Part shown: piece after piece, positions 25,873 through 33,818 of the stretch
How the letters are laid out: each line of letters begins with the position of its first letter
How positions within the stretch are numbered: position 1 is the stretch's first letter
Source: Fibrobacter sp.
Lineage (GTDB): Bacteria > Fibrobacterota > Fibrobacteria > Fibrobacterales > Fibrobacteraceae
Length of the DNA: 56,563 nucleotides
NCBI GenBank assembly: GCA_024399015.1
Contig: JAKSIC010000019.1
Span: 1 to 56,563 of the forward strand
Direction of reading: 5' to 3'
Program-made: the position numbers and the translations under genes
The notes under the pieces: generated by a model
What the model was told of the DNA's origin: nothing
The model's input: only the letters and a program-made list of their open reading frames with translations
The model's database searches: none

Positions 25873-27158
25873 TGAGATTCTTTTTGAATATAACCACGGT
25901 CGCTAGCCTTGTGCTTGCAGGAATTTTCTTGGGCGCGTGTTCCGAGCCCACGAATTCTGCTGGCATTGAAATTGGCAATCCGACTATTCAGCAGGATGGT
26001 CTTGCCTTGACTGCGGATTTTTCTGTTGATTACTCAGAAGTTGAGGTGGCGTCCTTGCGTAAGGAAGTTTCTCAGGACGAACCTGTGGTGTTGGATTCCT
26101 TCTCTTTGGTTTTGACTGAAGTGAAAACCTATGCAAGTTACTATTCCTATATGCCAGGCTACAATGCTGTGGAAGGAATGCTTGTTTGGCCGCTTCTTGA
26201 TTCGACAACTCTTTCTGTATCTTTTACCAAGGAAGATTTGGTTGAAGATGCGTTCAAGGGCGTGAACCTTTTGGATGGTGGCTATTTGAAGGAAATCGGC
26301 GTTGCGTTCAAACCTGACCAGGCTGATGATATCTATGGTCGAGTGCTGATTGATGGTGAGTATGTTCCCTTTGAATATAATCTGACCAATTTCCAGAGCA
26401 TGCAGCTCCGTTATCATTATTCCCAGATTGAAATTGATTCTTCGGAAAACAAGGCGAATGTTCCGGTTGTGTTCCGTGTCAAGTTGTTCACCAAGGGTAT
26501 TGATTTCTCCAAGGCAGAAATTTCTAAAGATGGAGTCATCTACATTGACCAGAAAAACAACGCTGAATTGTGGGCTAAGCTGAACAAAAACTTTGTACCC
26601 AGCTTCCAACCGTTACGTTACAACTATGTTAACGAATCCGGTTCTGATACTGCGTATGTGAATGACGTTTGGAAAGGTATTGCAGCCAGTGTTGGTGAAA
26701 ATACATTGATTAATGGTAACTTCAGGTCGCCCTTTACTACGGATTGGATTCTTGTTAGACAATATGGTGGTCGAGCAGATACATCCATTATCAAGGAAAA
26801 AGGTGATCAACGCATTATGATGGTAGACGTGGTCGCTGGTGGCGACAGCTCCTTCAGTGTACAGCTTCTGCAGGAAAATGTAGCCCTCATTGCAGGCGTT
26901 CAGTATCAATGCGTATTTACCATCTGGTCCGATGTGGAAGGTGAAATTACGGCTCGTATAGGTTCCTACGACACCTATAAGACTGTTGGTTTCTCTGAAC
27001 ACGTGAAAGTCGGCAAGATCGGTTCGGGTACTGAATCTAAGGCCTTTACGTTTACTCCTGAAGTGACGGACCCCTTTGCTCGATTTGAATTGAACTTGGG
27101 CAAAAAAGAACGCAAGTTCTGGATCAAGGATGTGAAGGTGCTTAGGCTCACGAAATAA
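25872..27158 (+). CDS. hypothetical lipoprotein paired with TIGR02147 gene, 428 aa
   Basis: GAGGAG lies just before ATG 25872, which overlaps the preceding stop. The signal ends in lipobox LGAC, then SEPTNSAGIEIGNPTIQQ. The GIEIGNP phrase recalls other Fibrobacter lipoproteins. The N-terminal domain resembles a cell-surface beta-sandwich. The last ~150 residues (ENTLINGNFRSPFTTDWILV ... FARFELNLGKKERKFWIKDV) have the layout of a carbohydrate-binding CBM4/9-like jelly roll. It is therefore perhaps a surface carbohydrate-binding protein under control of its partner regulator. It is followed by a terminator. Confidence 0.7.
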   Translation: MRFFLNITTVASLVLAGIFLGACSEPTNSAGIEIGNPTIQQDGLALTADFSVDYSEVEVASLRKEVSQDEPVVLDSFSLVLTEVKTYASYYSYMPGYNAVEGMLVWPLLDSTTLSVSFTKEDLVEDAFKGVNLLDGGYLKEIGVAFKPDQADDIYGRVLIDGEYVPFEYNLTNFQSMQLRYHYSQIEIDSSENKANVPVVFRVKLFTKGIDFSKAEISKDGVIYIDQKNNAELWAKLNKNFVPSFQPLRYNYVNESGSDTAYVNDVWKGIAASVGENTLINGNFRSPFTTDWILVRQYGGRADTSIIKEKGDQRIMMVDVVAGGDSSFSVQLLQENVALIAGVQYQCVFTIWSDVEGEITARIGSYDTYKTVGFSEHVKVGKIGSGTESKAFTFTPEVTDPFARFELNLGKKERKFWIKDVKVLRLTK

Positions 27159-27168
27159 ATCTTTTCTT

Positions 27169-27203
27169 AAAAACGCCTCTAGATAAGTCTAGGGGCGTTT
27201 TCT
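27169..27203 (+). terminator. terminator after the lipoprotein gene
   Basis: The stem AAAACGCCtCTAGA / TCTAGgGGCGTTTT has a four-base TAAG loop and a downstream T-rich run. It closes the TIGR02147-lipoprotein transcript ahead of glgE. Confidence 0.85.
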
Positions 27204-27236
27204 ATTTTTACCCTCGTATTGAACAGGTAAAAAAGT

Positions 27237-29021
27237 ATGGCAATTATTCCTACTCTCAAAGACAATCTCGTTATCGAGAATATCCGCCCGAATATCGAAG
27301 GCGGCCGTTTCATGATCAAGCGCGAACCGGGTGACACCGTGACCGTGCAGGCAGACATCTTCCGTCATAGCCACGAGAAGTACGATGCCGCAATCTTCTT
27401 CCGCCATGTGCCCGCAGAAGCTCCGGCAAAGAAGACCACAAAGACTGCCAAGACCACTAAGGCTGCTGCTGTCAAGTGGGAACAGGCTCCCATGCACTTC
27501 GTGGATAACGACCTTTGGGAAGGCTCTTTCACCGTCAACAACATCGGTTACTACGAATACAAGATTTGCGCATGGACCAAGGAACCCAAGGATGTTCCCA
27601 CCGAAAGCCCGGTGATGAAGCTCCGTGTGGACCCGACCTATGCACGTACCGGTACCTGGTACGAAATGTGGCCCAAGAGCCAGGGCACTGACCCCACCAA
27701 GAGTGCAACCTGGAAGGACTGCGAAAAGCAGCTGGACTACATCGCCGACCTTGGCTTTGACACTGTTTATCTGGTTCCCATTCACCCCATTGGCGTCACC
27801 AACCGTAAGGGCGCAAACAACGCCCTCCACGCCAAGACCGACAAGAAGGGTAAGCCCCTGGAACCGGGATGCCCTTACGCCGTAGGTAACAAGTTCGGCG
27901 GCCATTACGCTACCGACCCTGAACTGGGCTCCATGAAGGACTTTGAACACTTTGCAAAGGCTGCCCGCGGTAAGGGCCTCCGCCTTGCATTGGATATCGC
28001 TCTCAACTGCTCTCCGGACCATCCGTACGTCAAGGAACATCCGGAATGGTTCTACCACGAACCGGATGGCAGCATCAAGTTTGCAGAAAACCCGCCCAAG
28101 AAGTACGAAGACATTTACCCCTTCGACTACTACAACAAGAACTACAAGGAACTCTGGCAGGAAATTGAAAACATCATCCTGTTCTGGGCCGACAAGGGCG
28201 TGGAAATCTTCCGTATCGATAACCCGCACACCAAGCCCTTCCCGTTCTGGGAATGGCTCATCGCCGACGTCAAGGAAAAGCGTCCGGAACTGGTGTTCCT
28301 GGCAGAAGCCTTCACCCGTCCGAAGATGATGCATCGCCTGGCCAAGGCCGGCTTCGATATGAGCTACACTTACTTCGCATGGCGTAGCGCCAAGTGGGAA
28401 TTCGAACAGTACCTTAAGGAACTGACCCAGTCCGACGCCAAGGAATACATGCGCGGTATCTTCTTCCCGACCACTCCGGATATCTTCCCCAAGTACCTGG
28501 CTTACAAGGGTGCAAATGCCTTCAAGCAGCGCTACTTCCTGGCTGGAACCTTGAGTAGCCTTACCGGTATGTACAACGGTTACGAACTCTGCGAAAACAT
28601 TCCTTCTCCCATCAAGGAAGAATTGCAGGATTCTGAAAAGTATCAGTACAAGGTTCACAACTGGGCTGGCCCCGGCATCCAGGACTTCGTCCGCCGCGTG
28701 AACACCGCCCGCCTGGAACATCCGGCTCTCCAGGAATACGACAACCTGGACTTCCACTACTGCGCCAACGACCAGCTCATGGTTTACTCCAAGAAGACTG
28801 GCGATGACGTTCTCCTGTTCGTCTGCAACATGGACATGGACAACGCCCAGGAAGGCATGGTGGAACTGGACATGGCAAAGCTTGGCCTCGACAATGACAG
28901 CTTCTTCTTCCTGAATGACCTGATCACCGACGAATCCTTCGTCTGGCGCGGCAACAAGAACTTTGTCCGTCTGGATCCTAGCAAGGCTCCGGGCCACCTG
29001 CTGGTTCTTAAGCGTATCTAA
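27237..29021 (+). CDS. glgE: GlgE, alpha-1,4-glucan:maltose-1-phosphate maltosyltransferase
   Basis: GH13_3 enzyme that extends alpha-1,4-glucan with maltosyl units from maltose 1-phosphate. An N-terminal beta-sandwich (with a Lys/Thr/Ala-rich insert AKKTTKTAKTTKAAAVK) is followed by the barrel. Signatures are GTWYEMWPKSQGTDP, EHPEWFYHEPDGSIKFAENP, the nucleophile Asp328 in FRIDNPHTKPFPFWEWL and the acid/base Glu357 in LAEAFTRPKMM. At 594 residues it is somewhat shorter than actinobacterial GlgE (about 660-700). No treS, pep2 or glgB gene is nearby, so the maltose-1-phosphate source is encoded elsewhere. Codon use suggests strong expression. Confidence 0.93.
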   Translation: MAIIPTLKDNLVIENIRPNIEGGRFMIKREPGDTVTVQADIFRHSHEKYDAAIFFRHVPAEAPAKKTTKTAKTTKAAAVKWEQAPMHFVDNDLWEGSFTVNNIGYYEYKICAWTKEPKDVPTESPVMKLRVDPTYARTGTWYEMWPKSQGTDPTKSATWKDCEKQLDYIADLGFDTVYLVPIHPIGVTNRKGANNALHAKTDKKGKPLEPGCPYAVGNKFGGHYATDPELGSMKDFEHFAKAARGKGLRLALDIALNCSPDHPYVKEHPEWFYHEPDGSIKFAENPPKKYEDIYPFDYYNKNYKELWQEIENIILFWADKGVEIFRIDNPHTKPFPFWEWLIADVKEKRPELVFLAEAFTRPKMMHRLAKAGFDMSYTYFAWRSAKWEFEQYLKELTQSDAKEYMRGIFFPTTPDIFPKYLAYKGANAFKQRYFLAGTLSSLTGMYNGYELCENIPSPIKEELQDSEKYQYKVHNWAGPGIQDFVRRVNTARLEHPALQEYDNLDFHYCANDQLMVYSKKTGDDVLLFVCNMDMDNAQEGMVELDMAKLGLDNDSFFFLNDLITDESFVWRGNKNFVRLDPSKAPGHLLVLKRI

Positions 29022-29112
29022 TCTACGCTATACTTCGTTGCTCAAGCTCTCACGTATGTCTTATACGCTACGAGCTTTCGCGCCTTGTCTAGCTTGATTA
29101 TCTACGCTTAAG
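29007..29112 (+). repeat. 106-bp hairpin repeat element (copy B) after glgE
   Basis: A long imperfect hairpin begins inside the glgE 3' end. The outer arm CTTAAGCGTA (29007-29016) pairs with TACGCTTAAG (29103-29112), then TAATC with GATTA, AAGCTC with GAGCTT and CGTAT with ATACG around a 5-base loop (GTCTT). Conserved words CGTTG (29036) and CGCCTTGTCTAGCTTG (29081-29096) are shared with copy A after pgk. There is no U-tract, so it is not a standard terminator. Confidence 0.65.
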
Positions 29113-29138
29113 AAAATGCTGCGCATCTAATCTACGCT
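29012..29138. repeat. 18-bp direct repeats flanking the hairpin core
   Basis: GCGTATCTAATCTACGCT at 29012-29029 (containing the glgE stop) recurs with one change at 29121-29138 (GCGCATCTAATCTACGCT). A third partial copy, ATCTACGCT, lies at 29100-29108. The rest of 29021-29204 holds no gene; a tandem direct repeat AACGTCGGCG occurs twice at about 29164-29185. Confidence 0.5.
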
Positions 29139-29204
29139 CCAGAAATATCAAAGTTCATCAAAAAACGTCGGCGGAAACGTCGGCGTATTTTTATTATTCT
29201 CTCT

Positions 29205-29948
29205 ATGACTCGTGAACTTGTTATCAAAGGTATTTATCGTCATTTCAAGAATCTCTACTACTGCGTAGAGTCTGTGGCCAAGCATTCCGAAACGGAAGAA
29301 GACTATGTGGTCTATCGCAAGATGTATGGCGATAAGGGTCGCTGGATTCGCGAAAAGCAAATGTTCCTGAGTGAAGTGGACCGGGAAAAATATCCCGAAA
29401 TTTCACAGCAGTATCGCTTTGAGTATTTGAGACTGCAGTCCGAAAGAATATTCCTGCGCCCGTGGGAAGACGGCGACGCGTCCCGCCTATTTGAACTGGC
29501 TTCAGATCCTGACATCGGTCGCCGTGCCGGCTGGAAACCTCACGAATCGGAGGAAGAAAGCTTAAGCATTATCCAGAATGTCTTTAGAAACGACAGCACC
29601 TGGGCCATTGTGCTTAAGGAATCCGGCGATGTCATTGGCGCCATGGGCTATGGTCCTTCCTGCGATTGCGGGCTGCCTGCTGTTGGAGACGAACCGACTG
29701 TTGGATACTGGGTAGGAAAGCCTTACTGGAATCAGGGCTACTGTACCGAGGCCTTGAAGTTGATGCTTGATTATATGCGTGAACAGGGTCAATATGGAAG
29801 CGTTGTCAGCGGACATTTTGTAGACAATCCTGCTTCTGGCCGTGTCATGGAAAAATGCGGTTTTGTAGCCGCAGGCGAGGAATGTCTCTGCCCGGAACTG
29901 TATGGAGGCGAAGATCGCCCTCTACGAGTGCTACGACTGAAATTTTAA
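29205..29948 (+). CDS. DUF1653-GNAT acetyltransferase fusion, 247 aa
   Basis: Two domains are joined. Residues about 6-65 form a DUF1653 module: IKGIYRHFKNLYYCVESVA, HSETEEDYVVYRKMYGDKG, WIREKQMF. Residues about 80-247 form a GNAT acetyltransferase: RIFLRPWEDGDASRLFELAS, the acetyl-CoA region GYWVGKPYWNQGYCTEALKL, and the late DNPASGRVMEKCGFVAAGE. DUF1653 is usually a stand-alone small protein of unknown role. The linkage suggests that it recognises the acetyl acceptor or regulates the enzyme. No overlapping neighbour on the same strand; start ATG 29205. Confidence 0.85.
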   Translation: MTRELVIKGIYRHFKNLYYCVESVAKHSETEEDYVVYRKMYGDKGRWIREKQMFLSEVDREKYPEISQQYRFEYLRLQSERIFLRPWEDGDASRLFELASDPDIGRRAGWKPHESEEESLSIIQNVFRNDSTWAIVLKESGDVIGAMGYGPSCDCGLPAVGDEPTVGYWVGKPYWNQGYCTEALKLMLDYMREQGQYGSVVSGHFVDNPASGRVMEKCGFVAAGEECLCPELYGGEDRPLRVLRLKF

Positions 29949-30031
29949 ATAAAAATCCTGAAAAGCATTCGCACGGGAAAAAAGCAGTTTATATTATAGA
30001 TGACGAAAGAAAAATTTCACTGTTCACTACC

Positions 30032-30787
30032 ATGATCGACATCTACTCTCTCTCCAAGAATCCTCTAGTTTTCCAGAAGCCCCGTACCATTACGTCGGCT
30101 TACATTGACGTATCCGGAAAGATGGGGGTTGCCCAGACGGTGCTCATGGTTCAGGATAATTTTACTGAGAACTTCGGTAAGATCAAGCAGGATAATTTCT
30201 TTGTGAAGGAGAAGGGTGGCTACTGGGTTATTACCAAGGCCAAGTTTAAGTTTTTCCAGCGCCCGTTCTGGGGCGATAAGGTGGTGACTACGTCCTTCCC
30301 GGCGAATAACGGCCTGATTCGTACTTACGAAAATACAGCGGTTACAACGGTTGATGGAGAACCCATTGTCCTTGCAGTACAGGAAGCTTGCTGCCTGGAT
30401 TTGAATCGTCATCGTCCCATGAAATTGTCCGCTGTGGATTTTCCTACAGAGGGCTTCCCGGAACAAGTTTTGGACGACAAGTTCACGAAGTTTGAACCTT
30501 CCGCTGAAGAATATAAGGAAATCTACCAGCAACGTGTTCTGCCGCAGCACATCGACATGTCCCACCACATGAACAACATCGAGTATGTGAAGCTGGCCAT
30601 GAATGTCTTTGCCGCTGCCGACTGGGAACTTTGCATTCCCTCGGAAATGGAAGTTCATTTCCTGGGTGAGTCTCTCGAAGGAATGCTGCTGAAGATTTTC
30701 CGCGCAGACCACAAGGGCGCCACCTATATGAAAATCGAAGACGAGACGGGGCGCCAGGTCTTCGAAATGAAAATCAAGATGAAGTAA
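30032..30787 (+). CDS. acyl-ACP thioesterase, 251 aa
   Basis: A double hot-dog thioesterase that releases fatty acids from acyl carrier protein. The first half has GVAQTVLMVQDNFTENFGKI, TKAKFKFFQRPFWGDKVVT and EACCLDLNRHRPMKLS. The second repeat has QHIDMSHHMNNIEYVKLAMN, where the Asn and His of HHMNNIEYV match the catalytic N-x-H region of the FatA-like family. Length fits bacterial members (about 240-250). Start ATG 30032 is chosen; the open frame goes 59 codons upstream, overlapping the previous gene. Confidence 0.87.
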   Translation: MIDIYSLSKNPLVFQKPRTITSAYIDVSGKMGVAQTVLMVQDNFTENFGKIKQDNFFVKEKGGYWVITKAKFKFFQRPFWGDKVVTTSFPANNGLIRTYENTAVTTVDGEPIVLAVQEACCLDLNRHRPMKLSAVDFPTEGFPEQVLDDKFTKFEPSAEEYKEIYQQRVLPQHIDMSHHMNNIEYVKLAMNVFAAADWELCIPSEMEVHFLGESLEGMLLKIFRADHKGATYMKIEDETGRQVFEMKIKMK

Positions 30788-30816
30788 AAAATGCGAGCTG
30801 TTACGGCTCGCTTTTC
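30787..30816. terminator. bidirectional terminator
   Basis: The stem GCGAGC/GCTCGC is flanked by AAAA on the left and TTTT on the right. It lies between the convergent thioesterase and CBM9-like genes. Confidence 0.75.
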
Positions 30817-30818
30817 AT

Positions 30819-31367
30819 TTAAAACTCTCTAAAGAATTCCGGGCGGTGGAAGTCCGGTTTTTCTGTTTCAATAGGGAAGGCGCTCAGGTAATGAGGAGTC
30901 TTGGACTTGTCTCCGCACTTGTAGAGATTGCCCCTCAACACACAACCTTCAAAACTACTCAGTCCGAAAATGTTTGCGGGAATGCGGATGTTCATTCCCC
31001 AGCAAATGAGGTTGCCTGCGACGTTTGCAAGTTGCTTGGTGCGGATGATTTTGTCAATTTCGCTCTGGGGGAGAACTTCACGATTGTTACGGTCGGGACC
31101 GTGTGCTGCAAGGACGTGGCCGCGGCTTGTGGTTTCGAAGTTGAAATATTCTTCTCGATTGGCGGGGTTCTGCAAAAAGATTTCCACGCAGGAATCTTCC
31201 CAGCTTCGGCCGTTGTCTTCGCGAACTTCTGCGCGGAAACATTCTTCGGGTTCTTCAACAGTGAAGTCCACCTGAATTTCGTTTGCGGTGACGTTTACCT
31301 CGGCAAGAACCACGGGAAGTTGAATTCCTTGGTTCGGGATCCAGTTCATATTTGCGTTCAAAATCAT
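30819..31367 (-). CDS. CBM9-like carbohydrate-binding protein, 182 aa
   Basis: Resembles the small family-9-like carbohydrate-binding proteins: EIQVDFTVEEPEECFRAEV, the signature SWEDSCVEIFLQ, YFNFETTSRGHVLAAHG and the closing YLSAFPIETEKPDFHRPEFF. It has no signal peptide and no catalytic partner, so it probably sits in the cytoplasm; the ligand is unknown. The start is unsure: GTG 31424, ATG 31367 and ATG 31349 are all possible. I prefer 31367, because the family core begins soon after at NWIPNQG and because the sequence beyond is full of operator-like repeats. Confidence 0.75.
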   Translation of the reverse strand: MILNANMNWIPNQGIQLPVVLAEVNVTANEIQVDFTVEEPEECFRAEVREDNGRSWEDSCVEIFLQNPANREEYFNFETTSRGHVLAAHGPDRNNREVLPQSEIDKIIRTKQLANVAGNLICWGMNIRIPANIFGLSSFEGCVLRGNLYKCGDKSKTPHYLSAFPIETEKPDFHRPEFFREF

Positions 31368-31500
31368 GTTGATAAAATAGTAAGTCCCGGAAGTTGTTGG
31401 CTTGCTGTTGTTCTGATTAATCACTGATTATTTTAATCATTTTGATCACTATTGATCACTGCGGCCTTTTGTTTTTGCTGCAAAAACGGCAATTCTAGAA

Positions 31501-31517
31501 TTGGCACAGGTTTTGCA
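31501..31517 (+). promoter_or_regulatory. sigma-54 (-24/-12) promoter before spoVG
   Basis: TTGGCACAGGTTTTGCA has GG (31503-31504) and GC (31515-31516) ten bases apart. It is almost identical to the promoter at 9241. A perfect palindrome CAATTCTAGAATTG (31490-31503) abuts and overlaps the -24 element, and GATCACT occurs twice at 31444-31460. Both could be activator or repressor sites. Confidence 0.75.
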
Positions 31518-31594
31518 TTTGTGGCCTCGTCGTTGGTTGGCGCCTGCAATGGTGCGGGTCAACAACGAGTAACAAAATAAAATTAGGAGGCCGT

Positions 31595-31912
31595 ATGGCA
31601 AAGAATGATAAAGAAGAGGAAAAGACAACTCAGTTTGAATGTCTTGCAGTCACTAACGTTCAGGTTTTTCCCTTTAAGGAAGGTCCGAGCTTGGGTCACA
31701 TGAAGGGTCTTGCCACTGTTGTTTTGAATGACCAGATGTTGATTCGCGGCCTTCGCGTGATGGATGGCGAAAATGGTTTGTTCGTGGGTTATCCCAACGA
31801 CCCTTTCTACAAGGGCGAAGATTTCCGCTCTATTTGCAATCCCATTACCCGCCAGCTTCGTGAACATATTGAAAACTGTGTCCTTGAAAAGTATCAGGCT
31901 TCTGTAGCTTAG
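31595..31912 (+). CDS. spoVG: SpoVG family regulatory protein
   Basis: A 105-residue SpoVG protein, a small nucleic-acid-binding regulator conserved well beyond spore formers. Family motifs: VTNVQVFPFKEGPSLGHMKG, ATVVLNDQMLIRGLRVMDGE, GLFVGYPNDPF and FRSICNPITRQLREHIE. A perfect AGGAGG precedes the ATG. The sigma-54-type promoter at 31501 suggests expression responds to nitrogen, envelope or motility signals rather than housekeeping. It is followed after 11 bases by yifB, probably co-transcribed. Confidence 0.95.
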   Translation: MAKNDKEEEKTTQFECLAVTNVQVFPFKEGPSLGHMKGLATVVLNDQMLIRGLRVMDGENGLFVGYPNDPFYKGEDFRSICNPITRQLREHIENCVLEKYQASVA

Positions 31913-31923
31913 GCAGGTATATC

Positions 31924-33456
31924 TTGTTTCGTCGAATCCGCTCTTACTGCTTGTTTGGTATTAAAGCAATTCCTGTGAATGTCGAGGTTGATGCTTCGCA
32001 GGGGTTGCCTGGATTTACTTTGGTTGGATTGCCGGACAATGCGGTAAGGGAGTCTAGGGAACGTGTGGTTTCGGCTATTCGTTCCATAGGCAAGGTGGTG
32101 ACAGGTTTCCGCACCACGGTGAACCTGTCGCCCGCGGATTTGCGTAAAGAGGGCAGCGCCTTGGATTTGCCTCTGGCTATTGGTCTTTTAGTGGCTACGG
32201 AGGAAATTGAAGTTCCTGATTTGGAACGCTTTGTATTTGTTGGTGAACTTTCACTTGATGGATTGCTGAAGCCTGTGCGTGGGGTACTTTCTATTGCCAT
32301 GGATCTGGTTTCTGACCCGAGAAGCGTTTTGGTGATTCCCCGCGCAAATGAAAGTGAGGCTTCCTTGGTAGATGGAGTTCGGTATGTATGTGTGGATTCT
32401 TTGGATGAGTGTGTTAATTTGTTGGAAAATGGGGCTGTTTCAAAAGCGGTAGCGTCATCTGGGTTGAAGGGACTTCGGAATGTTTGTGCAAATTTTGATG
32501 TGCCTGATTTTAAAAATGTGGTGGGGATGGAGGGGGTAAAGCGTGCTTTGGAGGTGGCGGCTGCCGGCGCCCACAATTTCCTTCTGGTTGGCTCTCCGGG
32601 CGCCGGCAAGACGCTGTGTGCAAAATGCCTTCCAGGCATTCTGCCCGAAATGACGGATATTGAAATACTTGAAACCACACGAATTCATTCCTGCGCAAGG
32701 CTTTTGGGGGATGCCGATGGCTTTAAACCTGTCCTTAGCAGGCCGATTCGTATGCCGCATCATTCTGCGTCCATGGTTTCCTTGGTTGGCGGAGGTGGCC
32801 GTCTACGTCCGGGGGAGGCGAGCCTAGCGCACAATGGCCTCCTGTTCCTCGATGAACTTCCTGAATTCAACCGTGCTGTTCTGGAGGCCCTTCGCGAACC
32901 TATGGAAGAAGGTGCCATAACGGTAAGCCGAGTCAGTGGTTCCGTGGTTTGGCCGGCCCGCTTTATGATGGGCGCAGCCATGAATCCATGTCCCTGCGGT
33001 TACTCTATGGATCCCAAGCGCAGCTGCACCTGTTTGCCCGATGCCCGCAAGCGGTATCAGGAACGCATTTCTGGCCCGCTGTTAGACCGTATTGATATCC
33101 AGGTGAGCGTGCCTCCGGTGGAGGTGGAGCAGTTTGCTCAAAAAAGAACGGGGGAGTCGTCTGCCGATATCCGTAAACGCGTCTGTGCGGCTAGGGCTGT
33201 CCAGCGGGAACGTTTCAAGGGAACGAACTTCAAGTCGAATTCGGATATGTCTTCTGAATTCGCAAAAGAATCTTGTAAAATGACAAACGCAGCAGAACGG
33301 TTTGCCATTTCTGCTGCGGATAAAATGAACCTGAGCGCTAGAGGGTATTACCGGCTGTTAAAGGTCGCGAGAACTATTGCCGACTTGCGTAATTCAGTTT
33401 CTGTGGAAATATTGGACCTTTCGGAGGCTCTCCGTTACAGGTCCTTTAGGTCCTAG
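31924..33456 (+). CDS. comM: YifB/ComM family Mg-chelatase-like AAA+ ATPase
   Basis: A 510-residue hexameric AAA+ protein. In naturally competent bacteria ComM helps branch migration during integration of incoming DNA. The N-terminal domain has SQGLPGFTLVGLPDNAVRES and STGFRTTVNLSPADLRKEG-like sequence. Walker A is GSPGAGKT near residue 223, Walker B LLFLDELPEF near 305, then MNPCPCGY and the Mg-chelatase C-terminus LSARGYYRLLKVARTIADL. It starts with TTG, with AGGCAGG upstream. Its stop shares the four bases CTAG with the convergent folB stop. Confidence 0.93.
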   Translation: MFRRIRSYCLFGIKAIPVNVEVDASQGLPGFTLVGLPDNAVRESRERVVSAIRSIGKVVTGFRTTVNLSPADLRKEGSALDLPLAIGLLVATEEIEVPDLERFVFVGELSLDGLLKPVRGVLSIAMDLVSDPRSVLVIPRANESEASLVDGVRYVCVDSLDECVNLLENGAVSKAVASSGLKGLRNVCANFDVPDFKNVVGMEGVKRALEVAAAGAHNFLLVGSPGAGKTLCAKCLPGILPEMTDIEILETTRIHSCARLLGDADGFKPVLSRPIRMPHHSASMVSLVGGGGRLRPGEASLAHNGLLFLDELPEFNRAVLEALREPMEEGAITVSRVSGSVVWPARFMMGAAMNPCPCGYSMDPKRSCTCLPDARKRYQERISGPLLDRIDIQVSVPPVEVEQFAQKRTGESSADIRKRVCAARAVQRERFKGTNFKSNSDMSSEFAKESCKMTNAAERFAISAADKMNLSARGYYRLLKVARTIADLRNSVSVEILDLSEALRYRSFRS

Positions 33457-33818
33457 CGGCAGACTTTGACCGTTGAAACGGCGCCTCTGCAGTTGGGTAT
33501 GGCCATGGGTTTGCTTACGGAAACTTCAGCAGCTTCGGCCTTGGGATAATGCTCCAGGATGTACTTGGCTGTTTCTACAACCAAGGTTTCTTCAAGCTGG
33601 AAACAAGAAAGGCGGATGAACCCTTTCAGGTCTTCCGCCAATTGAGCATAGTCAATAGAATGAGCCAGATCTTCGTTACGGGCTGCCAGGGTAAAATCCA
33701 ACCAAATAGAAACGTTCAATACAATAGGCTGTTCGTTCTCGCGTTCAACGGGGAGAGTCCCGATGATGCAGTCGAACTGGAGGTCTTGGATTGAAATTTT
33801 ACCCTTGCTGATTACCAT
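33453..33818 (-). CDS. folB: dihydroneopterin aldolase FolB
   Basis: Cleaves dihydroneopterin to hydroxymethyl-dihydropterin in folate synthesis. Family features in 121 residues are ISIQDLQFDCIIGTLPVERENEQP, IDYAQLAEDLKGFI, QLEETLVVETAKYIL (with Glu before the E-T-L motif) and the late VSVSKPMAIPNCRG, where Lys is catalytic. It overlaps the upstream membrane-protein gene by 7 bases, so translation is coupled. The other folate genes are elsewhere. Confidence 0.92.
   Translation of the reverse strand: MVISKGKISIQDLQFDCIIGTLPVERENEQPIVLNVSIWLDFTLAARNEDLAHSIDYAQLAEDLKGFIRLSCFQLEETLVVETAKYILEHYPKAEAAEVSVSKPMAIPNCRGAVSTVKVCR

Noticed and set aside
27189-28997. 602-codon antisense frame over glgE
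   Set aside because: Shadow of glgE caused by strong codon bias; the sense strand has all GlgE catalytic motifs.
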